DNA of 64,000 bases from Oceanobacillus neutriphilus (GCF_014645515.1 NZ_BMLW01000016.1:41742-105741); one strand, 5' to 3'; shown: positions 1-9,616, counted from the first letter of the stretch. Notes: a model not told the origin generated them from the letters alone. Numbers and translations: made by a program.

Positions 1-65
1 ATATTCTGTATTGATTCTGTTGTCTGATAGAATCCTATTCCATCTAATAGTTGTTTAAGTTTCAT
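1..65 (-). CDS. murE: MurE N-terminal fragment (UDP-MurNAc-tripeptide synthetase), truncated by window edge
   Basis: The complement begins with ATG at 65 and stays open to the window edge, giving 21 residues that start MKLKQLLDG. A GGGTG Shine-Dalgarno-like stretch lies just upstream. The fragment resembles the MurE amino terminus, and murE is the gene that follows spoVD in Bacillus subtilis, so position supports the call as much as sequence does. MurE adds meso-diaminopimelate to UDP-MurNAc-dipeptide in the cytoplasm. No catalytic motif lies in the visible part, so the identification rests on synteny plus a short N-terminal resemblance. Confidence 0.6.
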   Translation of the reverse strand, partial: MKLKQLLDGIGFYQTTESIQN

Positions 66-225
66 TTTTACACCCTATTTCTATTCTTTTCCCTTTAATG
101 TATTCTCAACCAATCTTTGGTTTAAGAGGGTTGTCGAGTAAGTTTTCACTTCAGAAAAGCTGTTGTTTACATTTTAATATTTGTAGTAAAGATAACAGAA
201 TCTATTATAGCAAATTTTTTTGGAT

Positions 226-2160
226 TTAACGATTATTTTCATGACCTAAAAATAACCGGATGGTACTTCCAGATTCTAGCATTGTTCCCGCTTTTGGTGA
301 CTGGTCAATAATTTCTTCTCCTTCACCGTTAACTTCAATGGAAAGATCTAAAGGATACTCGGCCAATTTATCGGTACTGTCTCCTATAAAATCCGGCACT
401 TCTATTTTAGGCTGGTCAGGCCAGGCATATTCTTTCTCTAACCCATCTGTACGCTTCTCTACTCCCATCGCCCGCAGACTGTCATCAATAATCGTTCCGA
501 CAACAGGTGCAGCAACGACACCACCGAATTGAATCGTATTTTTTGGATTGTCAACAGCCAGATAAACGACAATTTCCGGATCATCCGCAGGCGCAAAACC
601 GATAAAGGATACAATATAATTATTTTCTAAATAACCGCCGTTCGGTCCTACTTTTTGAGCCGTACCCGTCTTACCGCCAACACGATATCCATCAACATAA
701 GCAGGTCTTCCTGTTCCTTGAGCGACTACTGTTTCTAATGTTTCCCGAATCGTTTTAGATGTTTCCTGAGAGATTACTTGCCCCTTCAAATGAGGCTCAT
801 AGGATTCAACAACTTCTCCTGTAACAGGATCGACCCATTCCTTGGCAATCATCGGTTCATATAAATAACCGCCATTTACAGTTGCAGCAACAGCCATCAC
901 CTGTTGTATCGGTGTTACAGAAACTCCTTGTCCAAAGGATGTCGTCGCTAATTCAACTGGTCCAACATTTTCCGGTTTAAAGAGTATTCCATTTCCTTCC
1001 CCCTGCAGATCAATTCCTGTCTTTTTACCAAATCCAAAGGCATCAATATATGAAAACAGCTTTTCTGTTCCAATCATTTGTCCTAAATTTACAAATCCCG
1101 GGTTACAGGAGTTTTGGACAACCTCTAAATAAGACTGATCTCCGTGTCCTCCACGCTTCCAGCAATGAATCGTTGCCCCGCCCACCTTAATATCACCATC
1201 ATCATAATATCGATCTTTTTCTAAATCAACGACTCCTTCTTCTAAAGCAGCAGCTAAAGTAATAATTTTAAATGTTGATCCAGGCTCATACGTACTCCAA
1301 ATAGGCAGATTTCTTCCAAATATAGAAGCATCCACATCCTGATAATTCTCCGGATCAAAATTCGGACGGCTCGACATCCCCAGAACACCACCTGTTTTGG
1401 GGTCAACGGCAATCGCCATTGCTCCATCCGGATTATACTTCGCTACAATTTGGTCCAGCTCTCTTTCCATAATTGTTGTTACTTTATTGTTAATCGTTGT
1501 TTTTAAATTCAAACCATCTTTAGGAGATTTGTATTCATCCGCAAGCTGATCTAATCTTCCTCCCTTTGCATCTGAGTAAAATGATAGGCTTCCATTCTCT
1601 CCTTTTAATTTATCATCATAGTATAATTCAAGTCCCATCAATCCCTGGTTATCTATACCAGTAAAGCCCAGCACATGCGATAAAGCACTGTGATTTGGAT
1701 AATGGCGCTTTGAATCCTTCGCTAAATAAACACCATCTAAATCTAATTCCCTGATCGCCTGTTCCTGCTCGTTATTAACTTTGATACCCTCAGGCCTCAC
1801 CATAACACTCATGGAATTTTGTGTAACTAATTCCATCATTCTTTCTGTCGGCACATCGAGAATCTCCCCCAAAAGCTTGGCAGTGTTCTCAGGTTCCTTA
1901 ATTTGCCGCGGCATTAATAAGACTGTAGGTGCAGTTACATTCTCTGCAAGAATTTCCCCTTCAGAATCAAGAATGTAGCCTCTTTCCGCAGCGAAAGTTA
2001 TATCTCTTGTCCATAAATCATTGGCACTGTCTGATAAATCATCACCTAATACGAGCTGAACATAGGCCAGCCTCGCAATAATGACAAGAAAAATTAGAAT
2101 CGCAAATAAAAAAACAGTGACAATTCGTTTTTTTATTATAATTGTGGATGCGCGTTTCAT
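226..2160 (-). CDS. spoVD: Stage V sporulation protein D, class B penicillin-binding protein
   Basis: This 644-residue transpeptidase cross-links spore cortex peptidoglycan during sporulation. It has one N-terminal membrane segment (about residues 12-34), a PBP dimerisation domain, a transpeptidase domain with STFK near 295, SCN near 351 and KTGT near 497, and a single C-terminal PASTA domain (about 570-640). The start at 2160 was chosen because AAAGGAG stands 7 bases upstream and the length then matches the 646-residue B. subtilis protein; an in-frame ATG 21 codons earlier has no ribosome site. It follows pbpB but a strong hairpin separates the two, which fits separate sporulation control. 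The single PASTA domain and the position next to murE favour SpoVD over a vegetative PBP. Confidence 0.93.
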   Translation of the reverse strand: MKRASTIIIKKRIVTVFLFAILIFLVIIARLAYVQLVLGDDLSDSANDLWTRDITFAAERGYILDSEGEILAENVTAPTVLLMPRQIKEPENTAKLLGEILDVPTERMMELVTQNSMSVMVRPEGIKVNNEQEQAIRELDLDGVYLAKDSKRHYPNHSALSHVLGFTGIDNQGLMGLELYYDDKLKGENGSLSFYSDAKGGRLDQLADEYKSPKDGLNLKTTINNKVTTIMERELDQIVAKYNPDGAMAIAVDPKTGGVLGMSSRPNFDPENYQDVDASIFGRNLPIWSTYEPGSTFKIITLAAALEEGVVDLEKDRYYDDGDIKVGGATIHCWKRGGHGDQSYLEVVQNSCNPGFVNLGQMIGTEKLFSYIDAFGFGKKTGIDLQGEGNGILFKPENVGPVELATTSFGQGVSVTPIQQVMAVAATVNGGYLYEPMIAKEWVDPVTGEVVESYEPHLKGQVISQETSKTIRETLETVVAQGTGRPAYVDGYRVGGKTGTAQKVGPNGGYLENNYIVSFIGFAPADDPEIVVYLAVDNPKNTIQFGGVVAAPVVGTIIDDSLRAMGVEKRTDGLEKEYAWPDQPKIEVPDFIGDSTDKLAEYPLDLSIEVNGEGEEIIDQSPKAGTMLESGSTIRLFLGHENNR

Positions 2161-2296
2161 GAAAGAACTCCTTTCATCATGCTTTGTATCCACTATATGA
2201 ATGAAAAAAATGGAATAGAACAAGCTATCTTTGCAGAAGATCCTTTAATCACCTTGTCCTCTTTATTAGACTTTTTGAGCATCCTTTTTCATCGAA

Positions 2297-2338
2297 AAAA
2301 GCTTGCCGAAAAAATAATTATTTTTTCGGCAAGCTTTT
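2297..2338 (-). terminator. Perfect palindromic terminator after pbpB
   Basis: A 42-base perfect palindrome (AAAAGCTTGCCG arms around an A/T-rich centre) lies directly after the pbpB stop codon and continues into a T-run on the minus strand. It should end pbpB transcription and uncouple spoVD from the division operon. Confidence 0.85.
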
Positions 2339-2341
2339 CTT

Positions 2342-4624
2342 TTATTCTTCTTCCGAATCTTCGTTCTCTGCTGCATTCTCTTCATCATTTTCTGTATCTG
2401 CTTCATCATCTTCACTATCATCGTTATCATCATTGTCATCAGACGATGTCTCTCCAGAAGGTATTTCTAATTCGAAGCCTAAATAGTCACCCTCTTGAAT
2501 TGGTTTCCCTACCTCGATGCTTTGCGAAGTAACATAACCATTACCAAATCTTTCTGTCTGTAATTGCAGCATATTAGCAAATTCCATTACTTCTCTTAAT
2601 GACCACCCTGCTAAATCCGGCATTGTTGGTTCGTCAGTAAGTAATAGAACTTTTTCATTTGGTAATACTTTTTCTCCCGCTTCCACATTACTTGAAATAA
2701 TTTTTTCTCCTTCTCCGATTACAATCGGCCGCAGACCTTTTTCTTCTAAATCAGATTGAATATTTTCTGTAGATTCATCCACTACTTCCGGGAATTCTAC
2801 TTCATCAATACCGTCGGATTCATCTTCATCTGGTTCTACATCTAAATAATGTAGACTATTTTCTACGACATTATTAAAAATAAATGAAAGAGGTGCCGAA
2901 CCTGATTCTGTATCCTCAAGTTCCGGCTGCTGGATGGACACATAAACCATTAATTGAGGGTTGTCCATAGGAGCCATCCCCAGAAACGAAAACACGTAGT
3001 TCTCTCTTCCTGTTAAATAGCCGCCACCTTCAGGATCCGGCATTTGCGCTGTCCCTGTTTTACCACCGACAATATAATCATCTAACTTATATGGTGCACC
3101 AGTTCCATTCTCATCATTTACTACAGAGGTCAGCAATCCTCTCATTTGTTCTGCTGTTTCTGCTGAAATCGGCTGTCCTACATATTCCGGCTCTGTTTCT
3201 TCCATAACGTTTCCTGTTGTAGCATCAACAATCTTATCTACGACATAAGGCTTCACCATTTTTCCGTCATTAACAACCGCTGAAGCAGCTTTCATTTGCT
3301 GGATAGGAGTAACAGTTGTTCCCTGCCCAAAGGCCGTTCTTAACTTTTCGGAAGGCCAATTATATTGAATGCGGCCGACAGCTTCATCAGGAAGATCAAT
3401 TCCGGTCGGATCTTCAAAACCAAACGCCTTAATATATTCATAGTATTTATCTGCTCCAATTTCTTCCCAGAGCAACTTAGACGCAGCTACGTTGGAAGAA
3501 CGCATAAAACCTTCATCATAAGAAATTTCTCCCCAGCCCTCTCCCTGGTTGTGATCTCTGATTTTTTCAATTCTTTCGTTAGGCTGGTAGGTTCCAGATT
3601 TAAATGTCTCTTCTCCATTATAGACACCTTCTTCAATGGCTGCTGCCCATGTAAAAATCTTGAAGGTAGAGCCTGGTTCAAAAGGAGAAGAAATCGGATC
3701 ATTATACCAGTTTTCAACATTGTCAGGACTATTCGGATTGTAGGTTGGACGGGTACTCATGGCAAGAATTTCACCTGTTTTCGGGTCCATAATAATGGCG
3801 TTCATCTTTGCAGGATTATATTGCTCATCCACTTGGGTCATTACATCATCCAACAAGGTTTGAATTTTTTGGTCAAGTGTTAAATAAACAGAATCTCCAT
3901 CTTCCGGTTCTTGGATAATCTCATCCGGATCCAATAATTTCTTGTTATACCGGTCTCGCTGATATGAAATAAATCCATCCTTCCCGCCAAGAACTTCATT
4001 CATGACATTTTCCATGCCAGTTACACCAGTAATATTATGTTCGATACCATCCTCGGTTTCTTCCTCTATCTCACGGGCAAAACCAATAATGTGCGATGCA
4101 AATATACCATTTGGATAATAACGCATAGGTTCTTCATCGAAGTAAATTCCCGGAATTTCTGTATCCTCTATTTCCTCTTTAACCTGCTGGGAAAGCTGAC
4201 GTCCCAGCTTTCCAAATTCAACCTGGAATTTCCCTGTATTAACTGCATCATCCAGTATACTTTTTATTTCATTTTCATCCACTTCTAAAATAGGTGCCAG
4301 CTTTTCCGCTGTTTCCTCTGTATTTGAAACATGCAGGGCTTTTGGTGAATTTTCGGAGTAAGCTTCATCTAGTACAGCATACATTCGATATGCGGGGCGG
4401 TCATAGGCCAAAACCATACCATTTTTATCCATGATTTTTCCTCGTTGTGCCTGCATTGTAAAAGAAGCCGAACGCTGCTTCTCTGCCCATTCACCCAACG
4501 CAACACCACTAACTTCGCCGGTTGCTTGTATATACAAAAATCTTCCTGCAATGACAAGGAACAGGGCAACAAAAATCAGCGTATAAACACCGGCCATTAT
4601 GTTTGCCGTTTTATTTTTTTTCAT
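2342..4624 (-). CDS. pbpB: Penicillin-binding protein 2B, septal transpeptidase
   Basis: This 760-residue class B PBP is the division-specific transpeptidase that works with FtsW and FtsL at the septum. It has an N-terminal membrane helix (about 9-31), a dimerisation domain, and a transpeptidase domain with STFK at 319, SSN at 376 and KTGT at 522. Two PASTA domains follow (about 600-725). The protein ends in a tail of roughly 35 residues that is almost all Asp, Glu, Asn and Ser, which makes it longer than B. subtilis PbpB (about 715). AAGGGG precedes the ATG. It lies 17 bases after ftsL in the conserved division cluster. Confidence 0.95.
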   Translation of the reverse strand: MKKNKTANIMAGVYTLIFVALFLVIAGRFLYIQATGEVSGVALGEWAEKQRSASFTMQAQRGKIMDKNGMVLAYDRPAYRMYAVLDEAYSENSPKALHVSNTEETAEKLAPILEVDENEIKSILDDAVNTGKFQVEFGKLGRQLSQQVKEEIEDTEIPGIYFDEEPMRYYPNGIFASHIIGFAREIEEETEDGIEHNITGVTGMENVMNEVLGGKDGFISYQRDRYNKKLLDPDEIIQEPEDGDSVYLTLDQKIQTLLDDVMTQVDEQYNPAKMNAIIMDPKTGEILAMSTRPTYNPNSPDNVENWYNDPISSPFEPGSTFKIFTWAAAIEEGVYNGEETFKSGTYQPNERIEKIRDHNQGEGWGEISYDEGFMRSSNVAASKLLWEEIGADKYYEYIKAFGFEDPTGIDLPDEAVGRIQYNWPSEKLRTAFGQGTTVTPIQQMKAASAVVNDGKMVKPYVVDKIVDATTGNVMEETEPEYVGQPISAETAEQMRGLLTSVVNDENGTGAPYKLDDYIVGGKTGTAQMPDPEGGGYLTGRENYVFSFLGMAPMDNPQLMVYVSIQQPELEDTESGSAPLSFIFNNVVENSLHYLDVEPDEDESDGIDEVEFPEVVDESTENIQSDLEEKGLRPIVIGEGEKIISSNVEAGEKVLPNEKVLLLTDEPTMPDLAGWSLREVMEFANMLQLQTERFGNGYVTSQSIEVGKPIQEGDYLGFELEIPSGETSSDDNDDNDDSEDDEADTENDEENAAENEDSEEE

Positions 4625-4641
4625 TTTAAAGAAACCCCTTG

Positions 4642-5016
4642 CTAGTTGTTAACTGTTTCTGCTTGTTTCACTTCCGAATTTTGGATTTTCAATCCATTTT
4701 TCTCCGCAATATCAGTAATTCTCTCAGGGCGTGATAATTCTTCCTTCTCAAAATTTAAATTTTCATTTATAATTTTTTGGTTGTTTATATTGGTTTCTAC
4801 ATTCTGCATACCACGATTCAAAGAGTCTGTTCCAGATGCAAAAGAAACGATACCAATTCCAAATGCTAAAATTGCAGCACCTGTAATGGAATAAATCACT
4901 TTTTCTCCTTTGGTAATCCAAGGCGTTTTCTTTACCTTTCTGACTACTGTTTGGGATTCTTCTTGAGGATTATATCGGGGGTTTACTTGCCAATTTCTTG
5001 CCTGGTTTTCGCTCAT
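4642..5016 (-). CDS. ftsL: Cell division protein FtsL
   Basis: A small bitopic division protein of 124 residues with a basic cytoplasmic N-terminus, one membrane helix (about 40-62) and an extracytoplasmic coiled-coil. FtsL joins DivIB, DivIC and PBP2B at the septum. The ATG at 5016 overlaps the rsmH stop as ATGA, and GGGTGG sits 8 bases upstream. A GTG at 5028 would add four residues but lies on top of that ribosome site, so I prefer 5016. Sequence conservation in this family is low; the call rests on topology, the RPERI...AEKNGLK stretch near the C-terminus, and synteny. Confidence 0.92.
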   Translation of the reverse strand: MSENQARNWQVNPRYNPQEESQTVVRKVKKTPWITKGEKVIYSITGAAILAFGIGIVSFASGTDSLNRGMQNVETNINNQKIINENLNFEKEELSRPERITDIAEKNGLKIQNSEVKQAETVNN

Positions 5017-5993
5017 CTCTTTTTCCACCCTTCTTCATAACGGAAATCATTATTCCATTCATTTATTTTTTCGACAATCCGTAATTTTGCTGAACGTGAT
5101 CGTCTATTTTCGTCCAGTTCATCCATTTGAGCTATAATTGGTTTTCTTGTTATCAGTTTAAAAGGAGCCTGATGTGATTCTGGTACAATAGGAATTTGTC
5201 TGGGAACGGGCTTATCTGTACTCCACATTTTAAAAGCCTGTTTACAAAGACGGTCTTCTAATGAATGGAATGTAATTACTGCAATCCTTCCATTTTTACC
5301 TACTACTTCAGCAGCCTGATGAAGTGCCTGGTTAAATACTTCCAGCTCATCATTTACAGCAATACGTATTGCCTGAAAAATACGCTTCGCCGGATGACCG
5401 CCTTTTCTGCGGGCGGGGGCAGGAATAGCATCTTTAATAATTTCTACCAGCTCTCCTGTTGTTTCAATTGGCCTTGTCTCTCTTTCCTTTTCAATCCTTC
5501 GGGCAATCCCTTTGGAGAATTTCTCCTCACCATACCTGAAAAAGATAGATACCAGTTGTTCATAGCTCCACTCATTCACGACTTCATATGCCGAAAGCGA
5601 TTGGGACTGATTCATACGCATATCTAATTTTGCATCCTGCTGATAACTGAAGCCTCTATCAGCCTGGTCAAGCTGTGGAGAAGATACACCTAAATCGAAA
5701 AGAATCCCGTCAACATGTGTAACACCCTGTTCTGAGAGGTTTTCTTGCAGTCCTTGAAAGTTTGAGTGTATAAATGTAATTCTCTCCATATATGCACTCA
5801 ACGTCTTTTTTGCAGCCTCTAATGCCTGTATATCCTGATCAAAAGCAAAAAGCCTGCCGTTTTTATCAAGTCTTGATGCAATTTCCAAAGAATGGCCGCC
5901 ACCACCGACAGTACAATCGACATAGATACCGTCCGGCTTTATTTCCAGCCCTTTTATTGTTTCTTCTTTTAAAACACTATAATGTTCAAACAT
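5013..5993 (-). CDS. rsmH: 16S rRNA (cytosine1402-N4)-methyltransferase RsmH (MraW)
   Basis: This 326-residue S-adenosylmethionine enzyme methylates N4 of C1402 in the ribosomal P site. The SAM-binding motif [10 protein letters not shown] lies at about residues 27-36, [12 protein letters not shown] follows, and FHSLEDR is near residue 245. Length and motifs match the family. It shares four bases with ftsL. In B. subtilis it directly follows mraZ; here a 160-bp repeat element and flanking bases push the two 197 bp apart, so translational coupling to mraZ is lost. Confidence 0.96.
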   Translation of the reverse strand: MFEHYSVLKEETIKGLEIKPDGIYVDCTVGGGGHSLEIASRLDKNGRLFAFDQDIQALEAAKKTLSAYMERITFIHSNFQGLQENLSEQGVTHVDGILFDLGVSSPQLDQADRGFSYQQDAKLDMRMNQSQSLSAYEVVNEWSYEQLVSIFFRYGEEKFSKGIARRIEKERETRPIETTGELVEIIKDAIPAPARRKGGHPAKRIFQAIRIAVNDELEVFNQALHQAAEVVGKNGRIAVITFHSLEDRLCKQAFKMWSTDKPVPRQIPIVPESHQAPFKLITRKPIIAQMDELDENRRSRSAKLRIVEKINEWNNDFRYEEGWKKR

Positions 5994-6019
5994 CTAAGCC
6001 ACCAACTTTTTTAATACTT

Positions 6020-6179
6020 GTTCAAAAGGCTGTTAAAAAGGACCGAGAAGTTCGAAGCAGCGCAAAACTCAACGGAAGAACAAGCTAACAAATCTGCGCT
6101 TGTTGTGATGACTTCAGCGACACCCATACTTATTAGAAGTTCCTTTTCTCGATTCGCCATTTTTAGCGGACTTTTAAAC
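6020..6179. repeat. 160-bp MITE-like element with imperfect terminal inverted repeats
   Basis: The left end begins GTTCAAAAGGCTGTTAAAAA and the right end, read on the other strand, begins GTTTAAAAGTCCGCTAAAAA. These form imperfect terminal inverted repeats of about 24 bp. An inner AACAAG/CTTGTT hairpin is also visible. No transposase or significant coding potential is present. It fills the mraZ-rsmH gap. I recall similar short intergenic repeats in related Bacillaceae genomes but cannot check copy number here. Confidence 0.65.
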
Positions 6180-6190
6180 ATCCCTATCAT

Positions 6191-6622
6191 TTAAATATCA
6201 AAATCCATTAGATTCTCAGCGATTTCTGCAAATGATTCTTCAGATTCTTCCACATACGTATTCCAGTGATCGCTGGCCCAAAGCTCAACACGATTCGAAA
6301 CGCCAATCACACTGCAATCTTTTTCCAAATTAGCGTACGCTCGCAGATTTGCAGGAATGTTTATTCTTCCCTGTTTATCTATTTCACATTCCATTGCACC
6401 GGAGAAAAAGAAACGTGTAAAAGCACGGGCATCCTTTTTAGTCAGTGGGAGCTGCTTTAACTTTCCTTCCAAAACTTCCCATTCATCCTTGGGGTAAGCG
6501 AATAAACATTTATCAAGACCGCGCGTCAATACAAAACTTGTCCCTAAGTCTTCTCTAAACTTAGAAGGAACAATGATTCGTCCTTTTGTATCAATGCTAT
6601 GCAGGAATTCTCCCATAAACAT
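6191..6622 (-). CDS. mraZ: Transcriptional regulator MraZ
   Basis: MraZ is a 143-residue DNA-binding protein made of two AbrB-like (SpoVT) half-domains, and it represses the division cluster including its own gene. The MFMGEF...DTKGRI start and the second [13 protein letters not shown] copy near residue 80 are diagnostic. The start at 6622 follows GGGGGCG with 5-base spacing and gives the standard length; upstream in-frame starts would add residues absent from the family. It heads the operon, with GTGG repeats immediately upstream that could be its own operator. Confidence 0.95.
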   Translation of the reverse strand: MFMGEFLHSIDTKGRIIVPSKFREDLGTSFVLTRGLDKCLFAYPKDEWEVLEGKLKQLPLTKKDARAFTRFFFSGAMECEIDKQGRINIPANLRAYANLEKDCSVIGVSNRVELWASDHWNTYVEESEESFAEIAENLMDFDI

Positions 6623-6629
6623 AAAGACG

Positions 6630-6682
6630 CCCCCCACTTTCGTAAATTCATAATACCACATCCCCCCACTATGCTCCACCAT
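6630..6682 (-). promoter_or_regulatory. Candidate MraZ operator: GTGG direct repeats upstream of mraZ
   Basis: On the minus strand, GTGG cores (most extended to GTGGGG) occur at 6676-6679, 6666-6669 and 6657-6660, about 9-10 bp apart, with a further AAAGTGGGGGG at 6630-6640. A possible -10 (TATAAA) lies just upstream at 6697-6702. MraZ proteins are known to bind tandem G-rich repeats in front of mraZ, so autoregulation is likely. The exact box consensus for this lineage is inferred. Confidence 0.55.
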
Positions 6683-6742
6683 TTATTCAAAAATATTTTA
6701 TATCCTTCTCTTAAAGTGCCTGAATTCCTTTTCTAAAATCAC

Positions 6743-6778
6743 AAAAAAAACTGTCATATCAATAGATAGACAGTTTTT
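6743..6778 (-). terminator. Terminator after bshC
   Basis: Minus-strand hairpin AAAACTGTC ... GACAGTTTT followed by a T-run, 42 bases beyond the bshC stop. It separates bshC from the mraZ operon. Confidence 0.8.
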
Positions 6779-6819
6779 CAAAAAAATATAAATCTGTGGT
6801 GGGGACTAGTGGGGAGAAA

Positions 6820-8448
6820 TTATTCAACCACCCAATGTCCTTTTTCCATATCAAGTGGAAATGCAGTCAGCTGTGAAATAATTCCCATACCATAATGATT
6901 CAATAAAAATAACGGATTCCAAATACGCTCCTGCAGACCTCCATGTGGATGAAGGATCTGCTCCAGCTGATTAAATTCATTTAATTCCTGAGAATATTTC
7001 TTCTCAAATTCTTTATGAAAACGTTTGTTCATAAATCGAATATCCTCTAACAAATAGGTTAGATTCTTTTTACTTAAAGCCTGTATATCGTCTCCCATTT
7101 CGTCAGCCATATTCTGAATAGGCAGATGTGCCTCTTTAATTTTTTCAATAACTCCGTCCGTTACCTGGTCTATTTCCTGACGTCCGTTCGTTTCCATATA
7201 CGCTTTCCTTGTTGCCTGAGTCCCATTTAATATAACATCTTTAACACCCAAATGATATTTTGTTAATATTTTTTTCGTAGAAGCGTCTAAAAACGTGAAT
7301 GAAAGTCTTGGAACAACTGGCGGCATTAGCAAGTTCATTACATGAAAACCCGATTTCAATGCGGCCCAATAGGCAATTTCGCCAGGTCCGGCTATAAAAG
7401 CCAAAGTAGGAAACATATATTCCTGCATGATCGGTCTGGTTACGACGTTATTACTCAATTTCCAAGGTGTATTTCTGGCAATATTCATCAATTCCTGCTG
7501 CGAAAAAGAAATTTCCTGCTGTTTTCCAATCCAGCTCCCATTTTCAGTTGCTTTCAACAAAATTCTTCCTTGTATATCATCATGGTAAAATAAATTCCCA
7601 TCTGATTTTTCAGCATCAATTGCAAGTGGGTATTCAAGCCTTTCTAATTCTTTCAGAGTTTCAGCCACAGAGTTACTAATTTGCGATTGTTTTTGAATCA
7701 ATTCCAGAAAACAATCTGTTTCCAGCTTTCGGAATGCAGGATTCCCCGAGTCTACGAGGACAATACCCTGGTTTTCAAACAGCACAAAAATAAGGCGTGC
7801 AAAGAAATCAATATAATTAGCTGCTTGATTCTGTACTTCCTGAATCAACGAACAGATATCTTTCGTATGTGCTGTTTCCGGCAGTTCTTCAAAAACAGCT
7901 GCAATCCACTTTTCAAGCTCCTGCTTATCCAGCTCCAGTTCTGATACAGACTTCTTTCCGGCACCTGTATCCCGGGTACGAAACTTTAATTTTTTAAAAT
8001 CTCCGTCTTTTTTTGGACAGTGAATATGATTTATTTCCTCAAAGTCATGATCTTCTCCGGCAATCCAGAATACTGGAATAACAGGTGTTCCCAATGCTTC
8101 TTCCTGCTGTTTCGCCAGCTGAAGAATAGAAATAATTTTATTAATCGTATAGATAGGGCCAGTTAAGAGACCAGCTTGCTGGCCGCCGATAACAACTGTA
8201 CTCTGCTTATCATTTAAACGGTCAATTTGCTTTAACGTTTCTTCTGGTGCTCCCCATTCCTTATTTAATTTATGTAATACATTTGTCAGCTCATCCCGGT
8301 TAAAATCTCTTTCTGATACATCTAGCAGCCGTTTATGAAAATCCTTATATGGATGGTAATCAAACAATTTTGTTATATTATCTGCTTCATTTTTATAATC
8401 AGCTGCCAATTTATTAGCAGCTGGTAAAGTTAATGGATTTATCTGCAT
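6820..8448 (-). CDS. bshC: Bacillithiol biosynthesis cysteine-adding enzyme BshC
   Basis: The 542-residue protein is the putative cysteine ligase that completes bacillithiol, the main low-molecular-weight thiol of Bacillaceae, by adding cysteine to glucosaminyl-malate. Hallmarks are VVIGGQQAGLLTGP near residue 86, FWIAGEDHDFEEINH near 128, and SNNVVTRPIMQEYMFPTLAFIAGPGE near 340, with a C-terminal coiled-coil. Length matches B. subtilis YllA (539). AAGGGG precedes the ATG. It lies immediately upstream of mraZ, as in B. subtilis. Confidence 0.95.
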   Translation of the reverse strand: MQINPLTLPAANKLAADYKNEADNITKLFDYHPYKDFHKRLLDVSERDFNRDELTNVLHKLNKEWGAPEETLKQIDRLNDKQSTVVIGGQQAGLLTGPIYTINKIISILQLAKQQEEALGTPVIPVFWIAGEDHDFEEINHIHCPKKDGDFKKLKFRTRDTGAGKKSVSELELDKQELEKWIAAVFEELPETAHTKDICSLIQEVQNQAANYIDFFARLIFVLFENQGIVLVDSGNPAFRKLETDCFLELIQKQSQISNSVAETLKELERLEYPLAIDAEKSDGNLFYHDDIQGRILLKATENGSWIGKQQEISFSQQELMNIARNTPWKLSNNVVTRPIMQEYMFPTLAFIAGPGEIAYWAALKSGFHVMNLLMPPVVPRLSFTFLDASTKKILTKYHLGVKDVILNGTQATRKAYMETNGRQEIDQVTDGVIEKIKEAHLPIQNMADEMGDDIQALSKKNLTYLLEDIRFMNKRFHKEFEKKYSQELNEFNQLEQILHPHGGLQERIWNPLFLLNHYGMGIISQLTAFPLDMEKGHWVVE

Positions 8449-8550
8449 ATCATTTTCCCCTTATATCGAATTGGATACATTCCGTATTGTACAGAAAAAA
8501 CTATAAGAATCAAACTAATCTGCTCCCCGAGGAAATAAATTGGAGCTTCC

Positions 8551-8931
8551 TTATGATAAAACCTCAGAGATAATATAAATGAAGCCTAAAATAATGTAAG
8601 CGGAAGAAAACAATAAAAATGCACTTCTCCAAACAATTTTAATTGCTTTAGAAACTTCTATTTCTGTCTGATTTCGATATTGCTGAATTAAAATCCCCGC
8701 CAGACTGATTAAGAACAACAGGATGATCCATCCGAAAAAACTTCGGCCAAATAAAAGCTGTAATAAAATCCCGACACCTAAGATAAAAAATATCGCTGAC
8801 CACTGGACAGCATTATGTACCGCTTTCCATGTATGTTTTTTAGTAAGCTTCGTTATCCAATATGCCAAAAAAGTAATAATAAATGGAAATGCAATAAAAA
8901 GAGCTAGTGTATAATAAATATAATCTCTCAT
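8551..8931 (-). CDS. DUF3397 family small membrane protein
   Basis: A 126-residue integral membrane protein with four predicted helices (about 5-25, 40-60, 65-85 and 105-124) separated by short basic loops (KLTKKHTW, KAIKIVW). Proteins of this kind, DUF3397, are found just upstream of bshC in many Bacillaceae; function is unknown. A GGGGGGAG ribosome site precedes the ATG. It occupies the place that panE (ylbQ) has in B. subtilis. Confidence 0.75.
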   Translation of the reverse strand: MRDYIYYTLALFIAFPFIITFLAYWITKLTKKHTWKAVHNAVQWSAIFFILGVGILLQLLFGRSFFGWIILLFLISLAGILIQQYRNQTEIEVSKAIKIVWRSAFLLFSSAYIILGFIYIISEVLS

Positions 8932-9133
8932 TCTCTCCCCCCTGCCTAAAACACAAATAATTCATTAAAAAGATAGAGCGATGTGATTCATTTTAGCTGA
9001 TTTTGTATGAAAATAACAGAAATAATTTTAAATTTGTCTTGTATGTATTATAATTTAGACAAAGAAGGAAATCCACATTCATCTTTAAATGTTCTTAATG
9101 AATATGATACTACACTATGCAGGAGGAGTTAAT

Positions 9134-9616
9134 ATGGGGAATGTAAAGATAGAAAATTTACTCATCAATTTTAAAACACTGGAGAAATTTAAGCGTTTTC
9201 GTGAATACGGAAATCAGGAATTGACGATGATGGAAGATTTGCAGAATAAGATTATTGAGAATAATAGTAAATCTCCTTTTTACGGAATCTATATTGGTGA
9301 TAACTTAATAGCCAGAATGAGTTTGTATGAAGTGAGTAAGAAATATGATTTTTACTTTGAACCTTCGCAGGATTATCTGACATTGTGGAAATTAGAAGTA
9401 CTTCCTGACTATCAAGGAAAAGGTTACGGAAAAGCACTTGTAGATTATGCAAAAAGCTTTCATCTCCCTATCAAAACAAGTCCAAGAATTAACTCACATG
9501 ATTTCTGGGAAAAGATGAACTTTATCAAGCCGCATTATGAAATGGAACGTGATCTGGGAGAAAATCCATTACTCTGGTTACCTGAAGGCGTTAAAGAAAA
9601 AGACACGAAGCAATAA
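9134..9616 (+). CDS. ylbP: GNAT-family N-acetyltransferase YlbP
   Basis: A 160-residue acetyltransferase-like protein. The N-terminal KIENLLINFKTLEKFKRFREYG, the mid-protein LWKLEVLPDYQGKGYGKALVDYA (acetyl-CoA loop QGKGYGKA) and the C-terminal ENPLLWLP are typical of YlbP. The acyl acceptor is unknown. I moved the start to 9134 because AGGAGG lies 7 bases before this ATG; the longer reading frame adds 15 residues absent from the family. It stands alone on the plus strand and a terminator hairpin overlaps its stop codon. Confidence 0.88.
   Translation: MGNVKIENLLINFKTLEKFKRFREYGNQELTMMEDLQNKIIENNSKSPFYGIYIGDNLIARMSLYEVSKKYDFYFEPSQDYLTLWKLEVLPDYQGKGYGKALVDYAKSFHLPIKTSPRINSHDFWEKMNFIKPHYEMERDLGENPLLWLPEGVKEKDTKQ

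Noticed and set aside
3365..3883. A long plus-strand open frame opposite pbpB
   Set aside because: It is antisense to a fully supported gene with all PBP motifs, and has no ribosome site or family resemblance.
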